Shown in pieces: positions 33,201 through 45,083 of a stretch of DNA of 64,000 nucleotides (its first letter is position 1; each line of letters opens with the position of its first letter). The DNA comes from Adenophora triphylla var. japonica (Eukaryota > Streptophyta > Magnoliopsida > Asterales > Campanulaceae): assembly GCA_022495995.1 (NCBI GenBank), contig JAFEMH010000342.1:620001-684000 (forward strand), read 5' to 3'. A program made the translations under genes and the position numbers. A model generated the notes under the pieces. The model was given only the letters and a program-made list of their open reading frames with translations. It was not told where the DNA came from and made no database searches.

Positions 33201-36200
33201 GATACTAGATGATGATGAAGAGGATAGTGTTTTCGTGGGGATGGATTGGGGTCGAGGCTAAGATTTATAGGCCTTAACCCTTGCTTGACTTGCTTTTCCA
33301 CAATTTTAGAACTTTATTTCCTTTCTTTAGTGTTTTATACTTTAAATTCATTTCAATTTCTTAAACTAGTATTTATTTTGTTGATTTGAACTATGTGGTT
33401 TAAATTTATGCACCTTTTACCTTAAAATTATCTCTTTTGAGGTCTAAATTATGTTTAGGATATTATTATAAGTGAAATAACATTTATTAAATGTTTTATG
33501 TTAGTTCTTAATATGTTTGAATTTTTGTTCATATGTTATAGGTATATTTATATATTTTTCTAATATTTACTAATTTTTTTTATTATTTTTCCGCCTTGCT
33601 CGCCTTTTTGCCGCTTTTCTATCGCCTCGCCTTTCGCCTTTTCCAGGTGTGTATCGCCCGCCACTCGCCTTTCGCGTTTAACAACTATGCTTTTGGCGTT
33701 AACTATTGAACTATTAATCTTTGGGTTTATGTCACGGTTTCCATCCATTTCGAGAAGAGTGTAACAATACATTAACTGTTATTGTCATAACAAAAACATG
33801 GCTGTCAGGTTGAAACTGTTGAAACAATGCCTGTTTGAGACATGTTTTAATGAATTCAGTCCGTATTGAAAGATGAATTATTTTCCAATTCCCATGTTTA
33901 GTGATTCAAGTTGGTTGGCAGGTGTGTACAATATGTGGTACTTTGACCGAGCAGTGTGATACTTAAGTAACAATTTGCCAAAAGTAGTTTCTTCTAGGAG
34001 TTCTATAAATAGAGTATGTGTAACATGGATTGATTTGGTAAGATGAAAAGAACTATGATACTCAGACTCGGATATGAGTGTCCGACACGGGTACGGATCC
34101 GAGTATCAGATACCAAAGATGCTCGGACTCGCCATTTTAGGGCGCTGTACCCGTGTCGACACGACACGGATACAGACACGGGATATGCGTCGGACTCAGC
34201 TAGGAGTAAGAGGACTCGGCACTTACCTAGGTGAAGGAGGAAGTGGAGACGATTCAGGGTCGGTGAGTAAGAAGGTGAGTAAGAAGACTGACTTGAATTT
34301 GTTGTTCCGGCGTCGGAGAGTTTGAAATTGCCGGAGTGGTGGGTTTGAGATCAACCGGAGCTTCGTCTTGACGTATCTTGACGGCGTAAGGGAAGGGATG
34401 GCTTGGCCGCTTGGGAAGAAGGGTCGCGACTCACCGTGAATTGCGTGAGAGATGGAGAAGTGGAGGCGTTTGTGTTTGTGTGTGAGAGAGAGAGAGAGGA
34501 AGAGAGAGAAAGAGAGGGGATTAGTGAAGCCGTGAAGGAGAAATAAAAGAATATGGTTTGGTTAAATGAATGGGCCTTTTGTTTTGGGCTTTGGTCTTTG
34601 GTTTGGGCCTTGGTCTTTGGTTTGTTAGTCAATCTCACACATGTACAATTAAATGAAGCACATCCTTATTAATTTTCAAAAATTGACTTTTTTTGTTATT
34701 AATTTTCAAAAATTGACTTTTTTTGTTATTGTATTTTAAATTTGTTGAGAGAATTGCAATTTATAATTTTCCCATAATAAATTTACATAAATTTACATTT
34801 TAATTTTAGTAATGGATTATCTTTTTAATATAAAATTTACTAATTTTGATCAATATGTTTTTATATGCCGAGTCCATATTCATATTTTGGACCCTTCTAA
34901 TCCGTATCCCCGAGTCCGTAATTTTGAGATTTGAAGTATCCGACACTCGGATCCGTACCCGTGTCGGACATTTGTACCCGAGTCCGAGCATCTTAGTCGG
35001 ATACTGCAAATCTCAAAATCAAGGACTCGGGGACACGGATTAGAAGGATTTCGAATTTGGACTCGGCATATCACTAGCACATAAATACTAATATCTTCCA
35101 TTAATTCTATTTCAGCCAATAATAAAATATTTTTTCATATTTTATGTATCTTTATTAAAATTTTATCCAAAAATAAAAATATTTAATCTATATTTATATG
35201 TTTACTGGTTTTCTTCCCTTATTTATCTTATTTTTCTTCATATACCATATGTTCTCAATAATTTTTTTGAGGTTCAGTAAATATTTTTTTAAAGGAAAAT
35301 CAGTCACAATTAATGAATAGTAAAAAAAAATGTGCACTTAACATTTATTCAAGTTAGTTTCCAGTATACAGTTGTACCCCACACCCCACATTTGACTTCA
35401 ACCTAAACCCAAGAAAACCCTTAAATAACCCTTCCCTACGCTGACTGTGACTCAGGATATGAAACCATTGTTCGTATTCATCTTCTTCTAATTTGATGTC
35501 TCTGAGAGAAATTCCAGGGGATCCCACTTCGTCGCCTCGTCCACGCCTCAATTCTAGCCTCCACCTTGTTCGACGACGCCATTCCATTTCAGCCAACACA
35601 AAGTTTTCTAATTTCAGGTTTCTTTCTTCCTCCTTTGTTTAATCTGTGCAACACAATAGATTAAGTGGGAAGAATGAAAAATGATTTTCAATGAAATTCT
35701 TATGAAAATTGGTGAGTCCGTTTTTACCCTAGCGAGTCCGACCCATACCCCGAGTTGGCTCCCGTGTCGTGTAGTGACAACACGGCTACTCTGGGGTAAA
35801 ATGTTGAGTCTGAGCATCACATGAAAAGAACGGATTTGAGGAACCCACCAGCAAATATTACATGGTACTTCGGGGGCAAGGGGGTTTGGTAATTTTTCAT
35901 ATGTGCCAATTAAATAGGGATTAGGGATACCATATTCTACTAAACATGCTACTTCATAGTCTTTGAATATATATCCAATTTTTGATAAAATTCATATCTT
36001 TAAATGGATGTTTATATGTGAGGGAGTTATTATTCTCCTTTGGCAAGTATTATATCCAAATGTACACATTCTATAAGCCTATAAGGCGAATGTTTAGGGA
36101 ACTAATATACATGTCACTAAACCTACTTGACTGTCAAATTTCTTAATTTCCTTGGAAAATTAATATCGACACATTTTGGAATTGAGCAGTACTCCCTCCG

Positions 36201-37880
36201 TCCCTAATTGAATGTTCAAATTTCATTTTAAGGGACACTTTAAAAATGTGTGATTTTTATACAATTTAATGGCTAAGTTCCATAAATATTCTTGTTATCC
36301 ACTTTCTAAACATTTAGTTTTACGATAATAAAATGAGAAGTGACAATATTTCAGTAAAAACGTTTAGAGACATTTTTTTTTTTATTTTTTTATTTGCAAA
36401 AAAAGACATTCATTTTGGGACAATTTTTTCTTGAATTCTGACATTCTTTTAGGGAGAGAGAGGGAGTACTAATTTATCATATAGCTCTTGGCCAATGATG
36501 TTTCATTGAGCTGGAAAATGAAATAGCAACTCTTCTAGTTGAAATTTTCACTACTAAACCAATCCCTTGTCCCCCATTACTTGGTTTAAATGAATCCTTT
36601 TTTATAGTTCGTTTTGGTCTCAAGCGAGGTCACCATACTAGCTACTGACGCTCGTACCCATGTTTATTTTGTTTTTCTGTGTTCGATTTGAGTGTCATTT
36701 ATATTGTTAGCAGCAAATAATGTCCCCATTCACTTTGTCGTACCCTTCAAGTTGTCCAATAACCATTTGTACCAGTAAATATCATGTGGCACAAAGTCTA
36801 GCTTGATTAAGGGGATGGGTAAGTAATATTTATGTCATTGCAACTTCATTAAGTTTCTTATTGTAACAGCTATCAAATGACGTTGTGTCTGCTACAACCT
36901 CACAAGCTTCTACACCAATTTCAACTTCGGCAAAAGTGGTGCCTGATCCAGCACTAAATTATGTCACGCTTGGATCTTTTAGCTGGGATCAGGATGATGA
37001 CAAACTCAAGGTATATTTCTTAGATATGTTGGCATGCTTATTGGTTTGCTAGAGTTGATTGACTTCTCCTTTGTTGTTTCTCTTCTTGTTTTGATTGGTT
37101 GAGATACTAATTTTTTTATTTTTATTTTTGATGTTTATCTCAGTCCCCTATACACTGTTTCGACTTGTTGACCTTCCATTATATCTGGATGTGGTTTCTA
37201 AATTATCAAATATATATGTGAATTTGTTTTTGTTCCCTAGATTTATGTATTTTTAGAGGGGGTAGATGAGAAGAAAATTGAGGCGGAGTTCAAGTCTATG
37301 TCTGTAGATGTGAAGTTGCACGATGTACAAGGAAAGAACTATCGTTGTGCCATACCAAAGCTGAACAAGGCTATTATACCTGAGAAATGCAAGCTGATTG
37401 TTAAGCCAACAAAGGTCATCATCACGTTGATTAAAGCATCCAAGGGCAACTGGTTGGATCTGCAGTTCAAAGAGGATAAGGTGATTAAATAAAATGGCCA
37501 TCATGAGAATTTAGATCTTCTCAGAATTATTTGTTTTGGTACAAAAAAAGAAAAGAAAAGAGCGAGATATTCTCAGAATGTGATCAGCTAACTGTTTGAT
37601 TGTTAACATATTCACTTACAGCTAAAGCCAAATCTGGACAAAGAGCGAGATCCCATGGCAGGGATAATGGATTTGATGAAGGTACATTTTTATTTAGCAT
37701 TTCTGATGCTTGTCACCATCTCTATTCTTTGTGGATTATCATTTTGAGTCCAACTTGTGGTTCATGAATGAGCAGAATATGTACGAGGAAGGTGATGAGG
37801 ATATGAAGAAAACAATTGCAAAAGCCTGGACAGATGCTAGGACTGGGAAAGCTGCTGATCCATTGAAAGGCTACCGTTGA
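27250..37880 (+). CDS. Calcyclin-binding protein (CacyBP/SIP-like), CS and SGS domains
   Basis: Five exons join in phase 0: 27250-27360, 36870-37010, 37241-37480, 37622-37681 and 37776-37880, giving 218 residues. All introns are GT-AG. Exon 1 encodes the helical N-terminus (MGDEFKLDLAELRQLQTIAK). Exons 2-3 encode the p23-like CS domain, residues ~64-164 (YVTLGSFSWDQDDDKLKIYV, VKLHDVQGKNYRCAIPKLNK). Exons 4-5 encode the SGS region (MAGIMDLMKNMYEEGDEDMK) ending in DPLKGYR. Relatives bind S100/calcyclin, SIAH-type E3 ligases and Skp1, and help protein turnover. Length matches plant family members. Intron 1 is 9,509 bp because of hAT, Mutator-like and Stowaway insertions. All coding exons are intact, so the gene may still be expressed. 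Confidence 0.95.
28242..28760 (+). mobile_element. Possible solo LTR/SINE-like sequence in CacyBP intron 1
   Basis: This region has its own TATA box (CTATAAATAG at about 28453) followed by a pyrimidine-rich leader. It ends with a 'ggggacccttccccgga...gggctgcccttt' tail that I recognise as a common plant SINE-like 3' domain. I found no paired LTR or clean target duplication. It may be two old insertions side by side. Confidence 0.35.
29210..29443. mobile_element. Stowaway/Mariner-type MITE
   Basis: A 234-bp element has long, nearly perfect inverted repeats beginning CTCCCTCCGTCCCAAAATG. The arms pair for ~60 bp. The TSD is TA at 29208-29209 and 29444-29445. It lies in CacyBP intron 1. Confidence 0.95.
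30401..33261 (+). pseudogene. hAT transposase (BED finger, DUF659-like, hAT dimerisation), degenerate
   Basis: The start is at 30401 (MSNITSTNSKRKDPCWKYV). A BED zinc finger shows CNFCGLEFERWDIK, then after a frameshift AKHHIVGGNPNVRDC. A DUF659-like core follows (RDGWKDKRERTLINFLVSS, then a QVITDNASNM-like stretch). An intact piece at 31472-31867 includes LEDIFNIPRMKKVFERAMK and AKTRFATAFLTLSRYEKVKK. The frame is then cut by a MITE. After it the TA-restored frame reads YEAMDRAKEKIAKNFEEEY. The dimerisation domain is GEWWRLYGKSTPELREFA...CERNWSFF (32503-32617), then an intron. A final exon (32734-33261) ends in an acidic tail. Stops and frameshifts make it non-functional. Confidence 0.9.
31869..32132. 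mobile_element. Stowaway-type MITE inside the hAT transposase gene
   Basis: The element begins CTCCTTCCGTCCCACCG and ends with the complement, ...CGGGACGGAGGGAG. The TSD is TA at 31867-31868 and 32133-32134. The arms share 'gatcttaagaaa'-type pairs and the centre is AT-rich. Removing it plus one TA restores the conserved PYIYEAMD segment, which proves insertion into an existing coding exon. Confidence 0.92.
34054..35820. mobile_element. Mutator-like non-autonomous element in CacyBP intron 1
   Basis: An 11-bp direct duplication, ATGAAAAGAAC, flanks the region at 34043-34053 and 35821-35831. The ends share GAT(A/G)CTCAGACTC as an inverted repeat, followed by degenerate 'ccgacacgggtacggatccgagt' words. 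TSD length fits Mutator-like elements (8-11 bp). The interior has no transposase. Minus-strand GC-rich leader-like stretches at 34240-34640 and 35354-35599 might be captured gene pieces, but I recognise no product. Confidence 0.8.
34866..35068. repeat. Foldback repeat within the Mutator-like element
   Basis: Arms of roughly 75 bp, starting GCCGAGTCCATATTC and ending in the near-complement ...TTTGGACTCGGC, pair around a centre containing 'gtacccgtgtcgg'. It may be a nested smaller relative of the surrounding element, since its words match the outer subterminal motifs. Confidence 0.7.
36192..36466. mobile_element. Stowaway-type MITE in CacyBP intron 1
   Basis: A 275-bp element begins CTCCCTCCGTCCCTAATTG and ends ...GAGAGAGGGAG, with TA duplications at 36190-36191 and 36467-36468. 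The arms are more diverged than in the 29210 copy. Confidence 0.85.
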
Positions 37881-38673
37881 AATCCTTAACAATGAACATA
37901 TTTTTTGTTTCTATGTTGGGTTTAAATATCTGTGTGTTGTTTTTACTGGTAAAGAAACTGAATCTTGGAGAAGAAGTTTGTCCTGGATACTTATGGACTT
38001 CCGTTTTGGTTTATGAATGTTTGGCTCTTCCATTTTGGCTGTGGATGCTTTAGTTTGGGTTGCTAAGGTTGCGTTTGGAATTGAATTTTACTCGGAGCAC
38101 GTCTCTAGTTTCATTTAAACGATTACAGTAAGCCTTCAAAAAGCCAATTTGGTTTCATCTGTGTCATGTACTAAGTAGTTGATATTGGTGTGTTACTTAG
38201 CAAATCAAAGTACAAAGGAGAGACATGTAATTTGAATAAACCTTGGGACTTGGAAATAAAGGGAGGGAGCAAGAGGGTTTAATTTGAATAAACTTTGGGA
38301 CTTAGAAATAAAGGGAGGGAGCAAGAGGGTTGTATTGAAAAGAAGAAAATTAGAAAATAAGTAAGGATCAATGAAGCAAGAAGAGAATTGGGAGAGCAAT
38401 CTCTTTTCCATTGCAGTAAATTGCCCTAGGCAAGTTTCAACAAGTGTTGTGCTCACAAATAGTGTTTACTGTTTGTGAATAATAACTTTATACTATTCAT
38501 AAATAGTTAGTGTACAGTATATTATAAATTATATTACAATGTGATACAATATATATTATTATGGTGTTCTATAGTACACACATCAATTATTCACAAACTC
38601 TCCCATCAATTATTCACAAACTCTCCCTTGGACGTAGCATGACTGAACTGAATCATGAATGTATGCATCAGTT

Positions 38674-40250
38674 TCATGACTTTGTTGCTCCACCTAATGA
38701 TAATCTTACTAGCCTTTTCATTTCGATTCGACTAACAAGTTTTTCAAAGGTAGAGATAGAAAGAGACTTTGTGAACATATATAATAGATTGTTACTAAAG
38801 CGAACTTTCACAATAGTGATGTCATCATTCTTTTGAAGTTCTTGAGGATATAAGAATTTTGGTGCAATATGCATTATCAAATTTCCTTTGAAAACCCTAT
38901 TTGTCATTTGTGTAACACATACTAAGTTGTCTTCGTAAATCATTGTGAGAAGTATTTTGTTTGATCTGATTCCACAAAAATTATGAATGTGTTGAACTAA
39001 TGATTTTAATCACACATTCTCGTGAAGCCTCATCATATACAGAGCTATGATCTCCGAATGGTTTAAAGAATTGGCAACCAAAGTCTGTTTAATGGATCTT
39101 CATGAAATTGCGTTACAACCATGGAAAAAAATATAGTCCGTCCGTGATCTATCATTGTGTGAGTCAGACAAATAACCAACATTTGAATAGCTCACCAATT
39201 TCATATCTTGATTCCTTTTATAAAGTAAAAAAGGTCATGAGATCATTGAAGATACCTAAAAATATGTTCCCATTCAAATGTCTTTTTTGTTGGAGAACCA
39301 CTAAACTCGCAAGTAAGTTCAATGCGAAGGCAATATTAGGCCTAGTGCAGTTTGCAAGATAGAGTCGTGCGTCAATAGCGCTCAAGTAAAGAACTTTTGG
39401 TCCTAATACTTCTTCAGTATCTCCTTTAGGTTTGAATGAGTATTTATCCATTTCAAGGGATCTAACTATCATTGGTGTGCTATGTGGATGAGATTTGTGC
39501 ATGTGAAATCTTCCTGATACCTTTTTCATGTAGGTAGTCTGGTGAACAAAATTCCTTCAGGGTGATGCTCAATTTGTAGGATAAGACAAAATTTGGTTTT
39601 ACTCGAGCCTTTCATCTCAAATTCTACACTCATACTGCTTCTTCAATTTCTTTGGGTGTTTCCATTATATTTATTTATATCATCAACATAGATTGATATA
39701 ATGCATCACTATTTTGATATCTCTTCTTCAAGAGGAATTCCCATAGTCGGTTATACCATATTCTAATAGACTGGTTTAGGTCGTACAATGACCTTTGTAA
39801 CTTTATGATGTATGCGTTGCGATTTTCATTTTCCTTTATATTGGGAACTTCAACTCCCTCAGGGAGCTTCATATTTATATAAGCATCCAATGACCCATAA
39901 TAATATACAGTTACCACATCCATTAACTGCATTTCTAAATTCGCACATGTTGACAAGGATATTACGTAGCGAAATGTAATGTCATCCATTACAGGAGAAT
40001 AGTTTGGTCAAAGTCAATACCAGGTTTTTGTGAAAACCCTTGAGCTACTAATCTCGCTTTATATCTTACCACTTCAATGTTTTCATTTCTTTTCCATACG
40101 AACACCCATTTGTATCATATTGGGATAACATTCTGAGGTTACTGACTACTGGTACAACAACTTTTCTTTTATTCAGCGAGCAACCTCTATTGTTTCTTTC
40201 CATTTTACCCAATCTGTACGCTTTTGACATTCTAACATTGATTTGGGTTC
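38674..40250 (-). pseudogene. Copia reverse transcriptase and RNase H remnants
   Basis: In minus-strand order, a TDWVKWKETIEVE-like start near 40200 is followed by MDVVTVYYYGSLDAYINMKL and IIKLQRSLYDLNQSIRIWYN (39989-39675), and the catalytic YVDD readable near 39680. The C-terminal RT part (39529-39218) contains LYLANCTRPNIAFALNLLA. An RNase H tail (38943-38674) contains HIAPKFLYPQELQKN. Frames shift repeatedly and stops occur, so it is non-functional. Confidence 0.88.
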
Positions 40251-40670
40251 TGGATCCTTATTGTCATTGGAGACATTATGCACAATTATAAAGGCAAATG
40301 TATCATTGACACCATGATATTTATTTTATAGGTTTCTCCCATATTTATGCATTTCATTGCAATTTCTATATTCACATCAATCAAATCATCATTATTTGGT
40401 AGTTCTGTAATTTTAGAATGAATATTTAGTGCATTTGCATATCTTCTGCACCGATAGGTCTCCCTTGCTTACGGAGTTGGAGATTATTAGTAGATAAAAA
40501 AACTAAACCAATGAGAATACGAAAGAACTGGAGAAGCATTTTTTCAGGTACATGCGATTTAATTATCGGTAAAACAATCCGGTAGATTGTTTGCTAATTG
40601 TTGTAATTTAACAATCCTCTGAACTTCTAGATTAGTTTGACTTGTGCGTGTATCCGTATATTTAAGCTCT

Positions 40671-40878
40671 TCAGCATTTCATATTATTTTTCGACATAGG
40701 CCCGGAAGACTTACCCAAACCGAATATAATGGAGACTCCTTTTCTGGATGCCATGAAGGTGTCCATTGAAACACACGCATAGGGAAACGCCTAAGATGCC
40801 ATGATTCTTTAGCCCACAACCTGTTAAAATCACCCTCGTGCACCAACCTAATCAGCATTTCATATTATTTTTCGACAT
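40671..40878 (-). repeat. 27-bp direct repeat flanking an internal LINE ORF1 fragment
   Basis: Identical 27-bp copies beginning TCAGCATTTCATATT lie at 40671-40697 and 40852-40878. The 154 bp between them (40698-40851) are the reverse complement of L1 ORF1 sequence matching 43778-43895 of the LINE in this window. This piece also contains about 32 bp that the LINE copy lacks. It has no poly(A) and no LINE end, so it is not a standard LINE insertion. It interrupts copia pol. Confidence 0.88.
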
Positions 40879-41200
40879 TCATTAAGCTTTGAGCTTTAAT
40901 ATCCCTATAACGGGAACTGCTATTCATCGAATATGCAATAAGTAAATCAAGCAGTAAATTGATCTCCTATCATGGGGTGTAGGTATTTAATAATAGATGG
41001 AGACTAATAGCCATCATATATACCTAGCATTATTTGTCGTCCTATGTATGTACATTTTGGTGAAGATATATGAACAAAAACTGTACAACCAAAAATTCTT
41101 ATATGTGATATGTTGGGCTCTTTACCACGCGCCAACTGAAAAAGCGGAATATTAATGGTTCCTCTTTAAGAAAAAGAAAAAAAAAATAAATAAAAAAATA

Positions 41201-42290
41201 TTAATGGTATGCAGTTGGGCAAAAATTAATTAGAGCCGTTGCATGCAATATTGTATGCCCCCAACATGATGGAGGTAAGTTGGAATTTTGTAACAATGGT
41301 CTGGCGATTAATTTATTACGTTTAATTAATGATTCAGCTAAACCATTTTGAGTGTGAAAATAAGGCACCCAATGTTCCACTCTGATTCCTAATAGCATAC
41401 AATAATCATCAAAAGCCTTTGATTTAAATTCATCGGCATTTTTCATACGAATGGATCTGATTTGATAATTAGGAAATTGTGCTCTAAGTTAAATGATTTT
41501 TTCAATCAACATAATAAATGCATAATTTCTAGTTGATAACAAGCATACATAACTCAATCGAGTGGATGCATCAATAAAGACCATGAAATATTGAAATGGT
41601 ACTGATGACGGATAGATTGGTTCACATAAATTTCCATGAATCCGTTCAAGGAATTTAGGAGAGTGAATTAAAACTTTAGTATGAGAAGGTCGTATAATAA
41701 ACTTCCCCTTTTCATAAGCTTTACAAATGAACTCATTTGTTAAAGGAAGGATGTTCGTTGGCATATTATGCTCAATAAAATTAGTGATAATACGACGTAT
41801 CATATTTTGTACAAGGTGTCCCAAACGACCATGTCATTGTTTAAAAGAATTTGGGTTCTTAAACTTTAAACTCATAGCATCATGATCATTAGGGGATCAA
41901 ATGTATGCATAATATAACCATGTGGACGGAGAAGGAAGTTTCTCAACGATATGTTTTTGAAATTCTTTCGATCGATTCACGAGTATATACTCCTTATTAT
42001 CTTCCGTTCTGGTTCCACTGTGAAAACCATTCGATCGAATGTCTTTAAAACATAGGAGAGTATGGTTAGATTGAGGATACAAAAGAGCATAATGTATCGC
42101 TAATTCTGTTCGCATAGGAAGAGTTATTGAAGCTTTTCCAGAACTCATTATTAGAACATTATAATTGACAATTGTAGTGACACTCTTTTTTTTTTTTCTC
42201 AACAAGGGTGTGAAAAACATTTATATCATTCAAGATAGTATGAGTGGTTACACTATCTATCAAGCATAAATCATCCATGTTTTTCAAGAT
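41201..42290 (-). pseudogene. Copia protease, GAG-pre-integrase and integrase remnants
   Basis: The protease active-site segment LIDSVTTHTIL is readable near 42235-42275. GAG-pre-integrase (42220-41897) follows, with CFKDIRSNGFHSGTRTEDNK. Integrase (41824-41489) shows KFLERIHGNLCEPIYPS and FMVFIDASTRLSYVCLL with its first Asp, then (41446-41201) HFHTQNGLAESLIKR-like sequence, as in YFHTQNGLAESLIKRNKLIA. Frame breaks separate the parts. Confidence 0.88.
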
Positions 42291-42479
42291 GTGCAATCTT
42301 GACTTTCACGTTATTCTAAAAAAATTTAAATGTATACGATGGGTGACAATAAATTATGAAGAAAAAGATTTAAAATTAAACGTAATTGATTAATTACATT
42401 TAAAAATTACGCACAAAATATTTTACAACGATAGCTTTAAGAAAACAAGACATAAGAAGAAATTAAAGCACACTGAAAA

Positions 42480-43164
42480 ATATGAACTTTAGATAGGGGT
42501 CCATCATTTAAGGACTAGTCATCGTCCTCTTGATTGAAGAAATTATGAAGGTCCAAATGGGAACTGCTCAAAGGTTCTTCATTGATGTCATCACCTTGAT
42601 GGACAAAATTGTCTCAATGCCTTTGACCTTATTTTTCATTGACTCTTTATAAAGTTTGGAAAAGTGTTTTGAAGTTTGACAAGTTTTTGCCCAATGCCCT
42701 TTAATACCACATCGAAAACATACGGTTTCCGTATTAGTTTCAGTATGTGCTTTCTTTGATTGCTTCTTTGTATCAGCTTCTCTTTTCCATTTCAGGTTTC
42801 GAAAGAAGTGGCCATAATCTTGGGGATGATGATTATAATTTCGTTGGCCTCTTCCTCGGCCTTGACCTCGACCAGGACCACGTGCATGACCACGTATACG
42901 AGTACCACCACGACCACGTTTGTGCCAATAGCTATTACTCCCACTCGTATTCTTTTCAGGGAATGGTGCGGAAGCAGTTGGCCAAATCTATGATTCTTTA
43001 ACAAAATTTCATTGTTTTGTTTAGCCACAAGGAGACACGGGAATAACTGACAGTCTTTCATGAAACCCCTCTCCTGATACTGTTGTAGCTATACCAAACT
43101 CGAGGTGTGGAATGTAGAGAATGTTTTTTCCAACATCAACTCTTCATTTACTTTTTCACCACAC
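42480..43164 (-). pseudogene. Copia gag, C-terminal part with CCHC zinc knuckle
   Basis: Directly after the LINE target site the minus strand reads CGEKVNEELMLEKTFSTFH, then the QNNEILLKNH motif. An Arg/Gly-rich tract and a classic knuckle CFRCGIKGHWAKTC (about 42675-42720) follow. This matches the Retrotran_gag_2/UBN2 copia gag type. It is the continuation of 49431-49761. Confidence 0.88.
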
Positions 43165-43262
43165 AGTGTGATGTTTGGCCATTTTCTCTCTAGCTCCTCA
43201 TCCGCTGTTTTGCTGTAACCCTAATTAGGGTTGCCATTTTGCTTTGGTTTCTGGTTGCTTTC

Positions 43263-44812
43263 ATGGACTCTCCGGCCTTTGCTCCTCCTAACTCCATTAA
43301 TCTTGACAAGGCCAGCCCTTTGTTTGTGCAAATTAATCCTCTTGCGGCTGGGAATCCATGTTCTAGTGGGTTTCCTAGCAGCCATGGTATACCTAGCGCC
43401 TCCTTTCCTAATTCGGTTCATGATAATGGCCAAGGCTCTCACACGGTTTCTCCCTCTATTTCCGTTGCTGTTAAGGAGAATAATAGCCCCGCCTCTCCTT
43501 CATGAAAGAAATCTTTCGTTGCCTTGTTTAAGGAAACAACCGTGGCATCTCATTCTCCTTCTTTGTCTATGATTCCTATGTCTATACATAAGGGTGAACC
43601 GGCTCTTAAACTATCAAAGGACTTTATCAATACTCTTGCTCAGCCATTTAGGTTTACCCTCATTGGAAAATTCTCACATGGCAGGCCTAGCATGGAAAAT
43701 ACTCGACAATATTTTTTTGAAGTTTGGTTTGAAGGCAGATTTTAATTTGGGTCATATTGACTCAAAACATATATTAATTAGGTTGGTGCACGAGGGTGAT
43801 TTTAACATGTTTCCCTATGCGTGTGTTTCAATGGACACCTTCATGGCATCCAGAAAAGGAGTCTCCATTATATTCGGTTTGGGTAAGTCTTCCGGGCCTT
43901 CCTATTCGTATGTTTAATAAGGTTTGTTTATTTTCAATTGCTAAAGTATTTGGTGAACCCCTTGCTATTGATCATGCTACTTTTAATCTATCTCGGCCTA
44001 GTGAAGCTAGGGTGTTAGTTCAAGTTGATTTGCTTAAAAAACTGCCTTCTAGGGTTTTCATTGATTGTGGGGATGAATTCTCAAGTTTTTACCAAGATTT
44101 GAAGTACCAATATCTGCCTTATTATTGCAAACATTGTTACAAGTTAGGCCATGATGCTTCTACATGTTTTTATCTCCATCATCGGCAAAATGGTAATAAG
44201 AATGAGGAGAAGAAAAAAGATGATTCGGGTAAAACCACTAATGATGTTGGTAATGGGGAAAACACTAAAGAAAAGGTTTTGGGGCTGATAAAAAAAACTC
44301 AGATTTATGTTGAAAAAGCTAAGGCAAATGAAGTTGTCAATGGCAATGTTTTTTCGTAACAACAAGAAAGTGGTGGTACTAAAAAAGAAAATGTCTCGGG
44401 CTCCAAAGGAAAAAATCACGTGAGTGATGTACAAAGTATGGCTACTATGGTTTCGAAACCCAACTTGAATGGTACACATCTTACTCATATTCATTCTAAA
44501 AATGTTGTTGGTGCATCATCTATGGTTCATAAACCCCCATCCCCTCTTGGGTCAAAATTTTTTGTTTCTAACCTTGTTACTAATGGTTTTAGTTTTCTTC
44601 CGAAGTGGGGTGCTCCTTTTGTCCCCCCTAACTCTTTAAAAACATCAAATGATATGGAAAGGGCTGCTTCTATGGCCAAATCCGGTGGTAATCATTTTAT
44701 TGTTGATGATGGGGCTATAGCCCTTGAAGAAGAGCACGAAAATTCTGAAAATAGTGTTAAAGAGGTTGTTAAACCTAATTCGGTTCCCACTATGGACAAT
44801 GTGGATGGATGA
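43263..44812 (+). pseudogene. LINE ORF1 (DUF4283 domain and CCHC-type knuckle)
   Basis: It begins MDSPAFAPPNSINLD. A TGA at 43503 and a frameshift near 43740 break it. The DUF4283-like part shows IRLVHEGDFN, then FPMRVFQWTPSWHPEKESPL and VWVSLPGLPIRMFNK. Compared with the fragment at 40698-40851, about 32 bp encoding an RLWAKESWHLRR-like segment are missing at about 43806. A zinc knuckle, YYCKHCYKLGHDASTCF, lies near 44130. A disordered tail follows. The family role is RNA binding in the LINE ribonucleoprotein. Confidence 0.88.
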
Positions 44813-45083
44813 TACATTAATTTGGAAGAAGGGAAGAGCGAATCTAATTCGGAATTGGAAGTGGTTGATTCCACTATCCGTAAATGGCCTAGTGATGTGG
44901 TTATTGATTATCTCCAACTATCTCCTCGTGGTCCTCGAGTTACTTCAGATTTTGACATCCAAGAGGTTTTAAATCAAGGTAGGGATGCTTTATATTTGAT
45001 GGGAATATTCCGGGAAATGGGAATTCCAATGCTTCTTTGGCTTAAAAGCCCTCTCTCTTCTTTATTATATCAAAATTGTTTTA

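Larger units (their letters stand above)
29676..33689 (+). mobile_element. hAT DNA transposon in CacyBP intron 1
   Basis: The termini CATAGTTGTTAAA are inverted repeats, followed by GGCG or CGCG and further 'gcgcc/ggcg'-rich subterminal DNA. A perfect 8-bp TSD, CTTTTGGC, is at 29668-29675 and 33690-33697, diagnostic of hAT. The transposase gene is on the same strand as CacyBP and is badly damaged. The element is 4,014 bp including a nested MITE at 31869-32132. Confidence 0.95.

Noticed and set aside
35354..35599. 81-residue minus-strand ORF (Arg/Glu-rich)
   Set aside because: Leader-like GC-rich stretch in a non-autonomous element; could be captured DNA but no product is recognisable.
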